Part shown: positions 30,388 to 30,528 of the stretch, one piece after another
Numbering within the stretch: position 1 is the first letter of the stretch
Layout: each line of letters starts with the position of its first letter
NCBI GenBank assembly: GCA_910585385.1
Contig: CAJUDV010000029.1
Coordinates: forward strand, 1 to 30,528
Reading direction: 5' to 3'
Length of the DNA stretch: 30,528 nt
From: an uncultured Oscillibacter sp.
GTDB lineage: Bacteria; Bacillota; Clostridia; Oscillospirales; Oscillospiraceae
Notes under the pieces: model-generated
The model's database searches: none
The model's input: only the letters and a program-made list of their open reading frames with translations
Told to the model about the DNA's origin: nothing
Program-made: the position numbers and the translations under genes

Positions 30388-30528
30388 TTATTCCCTCCCC
30401 ATTTCCCGGACTGCGTCCAGAAGCTGGTCCTGGAACGTTTCCCGTTCCGTGGCCCCCTTCTCCAGCACCTTCCAGACCACGCCATCCCGGAGAATCACCA
30501 CCCGGTCGCAGAAGGAGGCGGCGTAGGA
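30388..30528 (-). CDS. ABC transporter ATP-binding protein, C-terminal end (truncated by window edge)
   Basis: The last 46 codons of a minus-strand gene read SYAASFCDRVVILRDGVVWK and end in QLLDAVREMGRE with stop TAA at 30388-30390. The CDRVVILRDG segment is the standard strand after the H-loop in BceA/LolD-type ATPases. The gene overlaps functionally with the FtsX-like permease that starts two bases after its stop. The rest of the gene, including Walker motifs, is beyond the right edge. Confidence 0.9.
   Translation of the reverse strand, partial: SYAASFCDRVVILRDGVVWKVLEKGATERETFQDQLLDAVREMGRE

Noticed and set aside
28169..30526. Long plus-strand open frame (785 codons)
   Set aside because: It is antisense to the FtsX-like permease and the ABC ATPase end, with a low-complexity His/Gly/Gln translation and no ribosome binding site.

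Overview
The window looks like a chromosomal segment of a GC-rich Firmicute, most likely a gut Clostridia of the Oscillospiraceae (Flavonifractor/Oscillibacter-like). This is inferred from strong G/C third-position codon use, AGGAGG-type ribosome binding sites, an L10 leader RNA, KtrAB potassium uptake, CsaB, several sigma/anti-sigma pairs and a DUF6774-like small protein. No rRNA, tRNA, CRISPR array, transposase or phage gene is visible. The segment reads as core chromosome with a cluster of surface-signalling genes.

Layout: (1) 1-1.8 kb: the end of rplA, its terminator, then the L10 leader with promoter and attenuator driving rplJ-rplL. (2) 1.8-8.6 kb: an SNF-type sodium symporter; convergent to it an AraC regulator-MATE exporter operon; then an FAD-dependent dehydrogenase-2-hydroxyacid dehydrogenase operon. 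Two copies of an undescribed structured intergenic repeat lie at 3186-3340 and 5793-5932, each 3' of a gene and in its sense orientation. (3) 8.8-12.5 kb: a membrane-anchored HtrA protease, and convergent to it an ECF sigma factor with a large putative anti-sigma membrane protein, preceded by a textbook ECF-type promoter. (4) 12.7-15.0 kb: ktrB-ktrA and a 60-codon unknown ORF. (5) 15.1-19.8 kb: two divergent paralogous ECF sigma genes. One is fused in frame to a secreted-protein-like domain. The other leads an operon with a single-pass anti-sigma-like protein and a secreted protein of similar ectodomain type. (6) 19.8-21.6 kb: a LURP-one-like protein, and convergent rimM-trmD. (7) 22.0-25.2 kb: an E2-acyltransferase-fold protein lacking its catalytic residues, a CLC antiporter with the marks of the fluoride-specific CLC-F clade, a DUF421 membrane protein and a DUF6774-like protein. 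(8) 25.3-30.5 kb: a glycosyltransferase-CsaB fusion, divergent from a DUF4330 protein across a palindromic double promoter, then a BceB-like ABC permease with the end of its ATPase.

Several genes fit an envelope theme: sensing (two ECF/anti-sigma modules plus a chimeric sigma), protein quality control (HtrA), ion homeostasis (KtrAB, CLC, SNF, MATE), wall-polymer pyruvylation (CsaB) and peptide-antibiotic resistance (BceAB-like). The most unusual items are the chimeric sigma gene, the pair of structured 3' repeats, the catalytically stripped E2-fold protein with the CLC-F-like antiporter, and the shared-palindrome divergent promoter.
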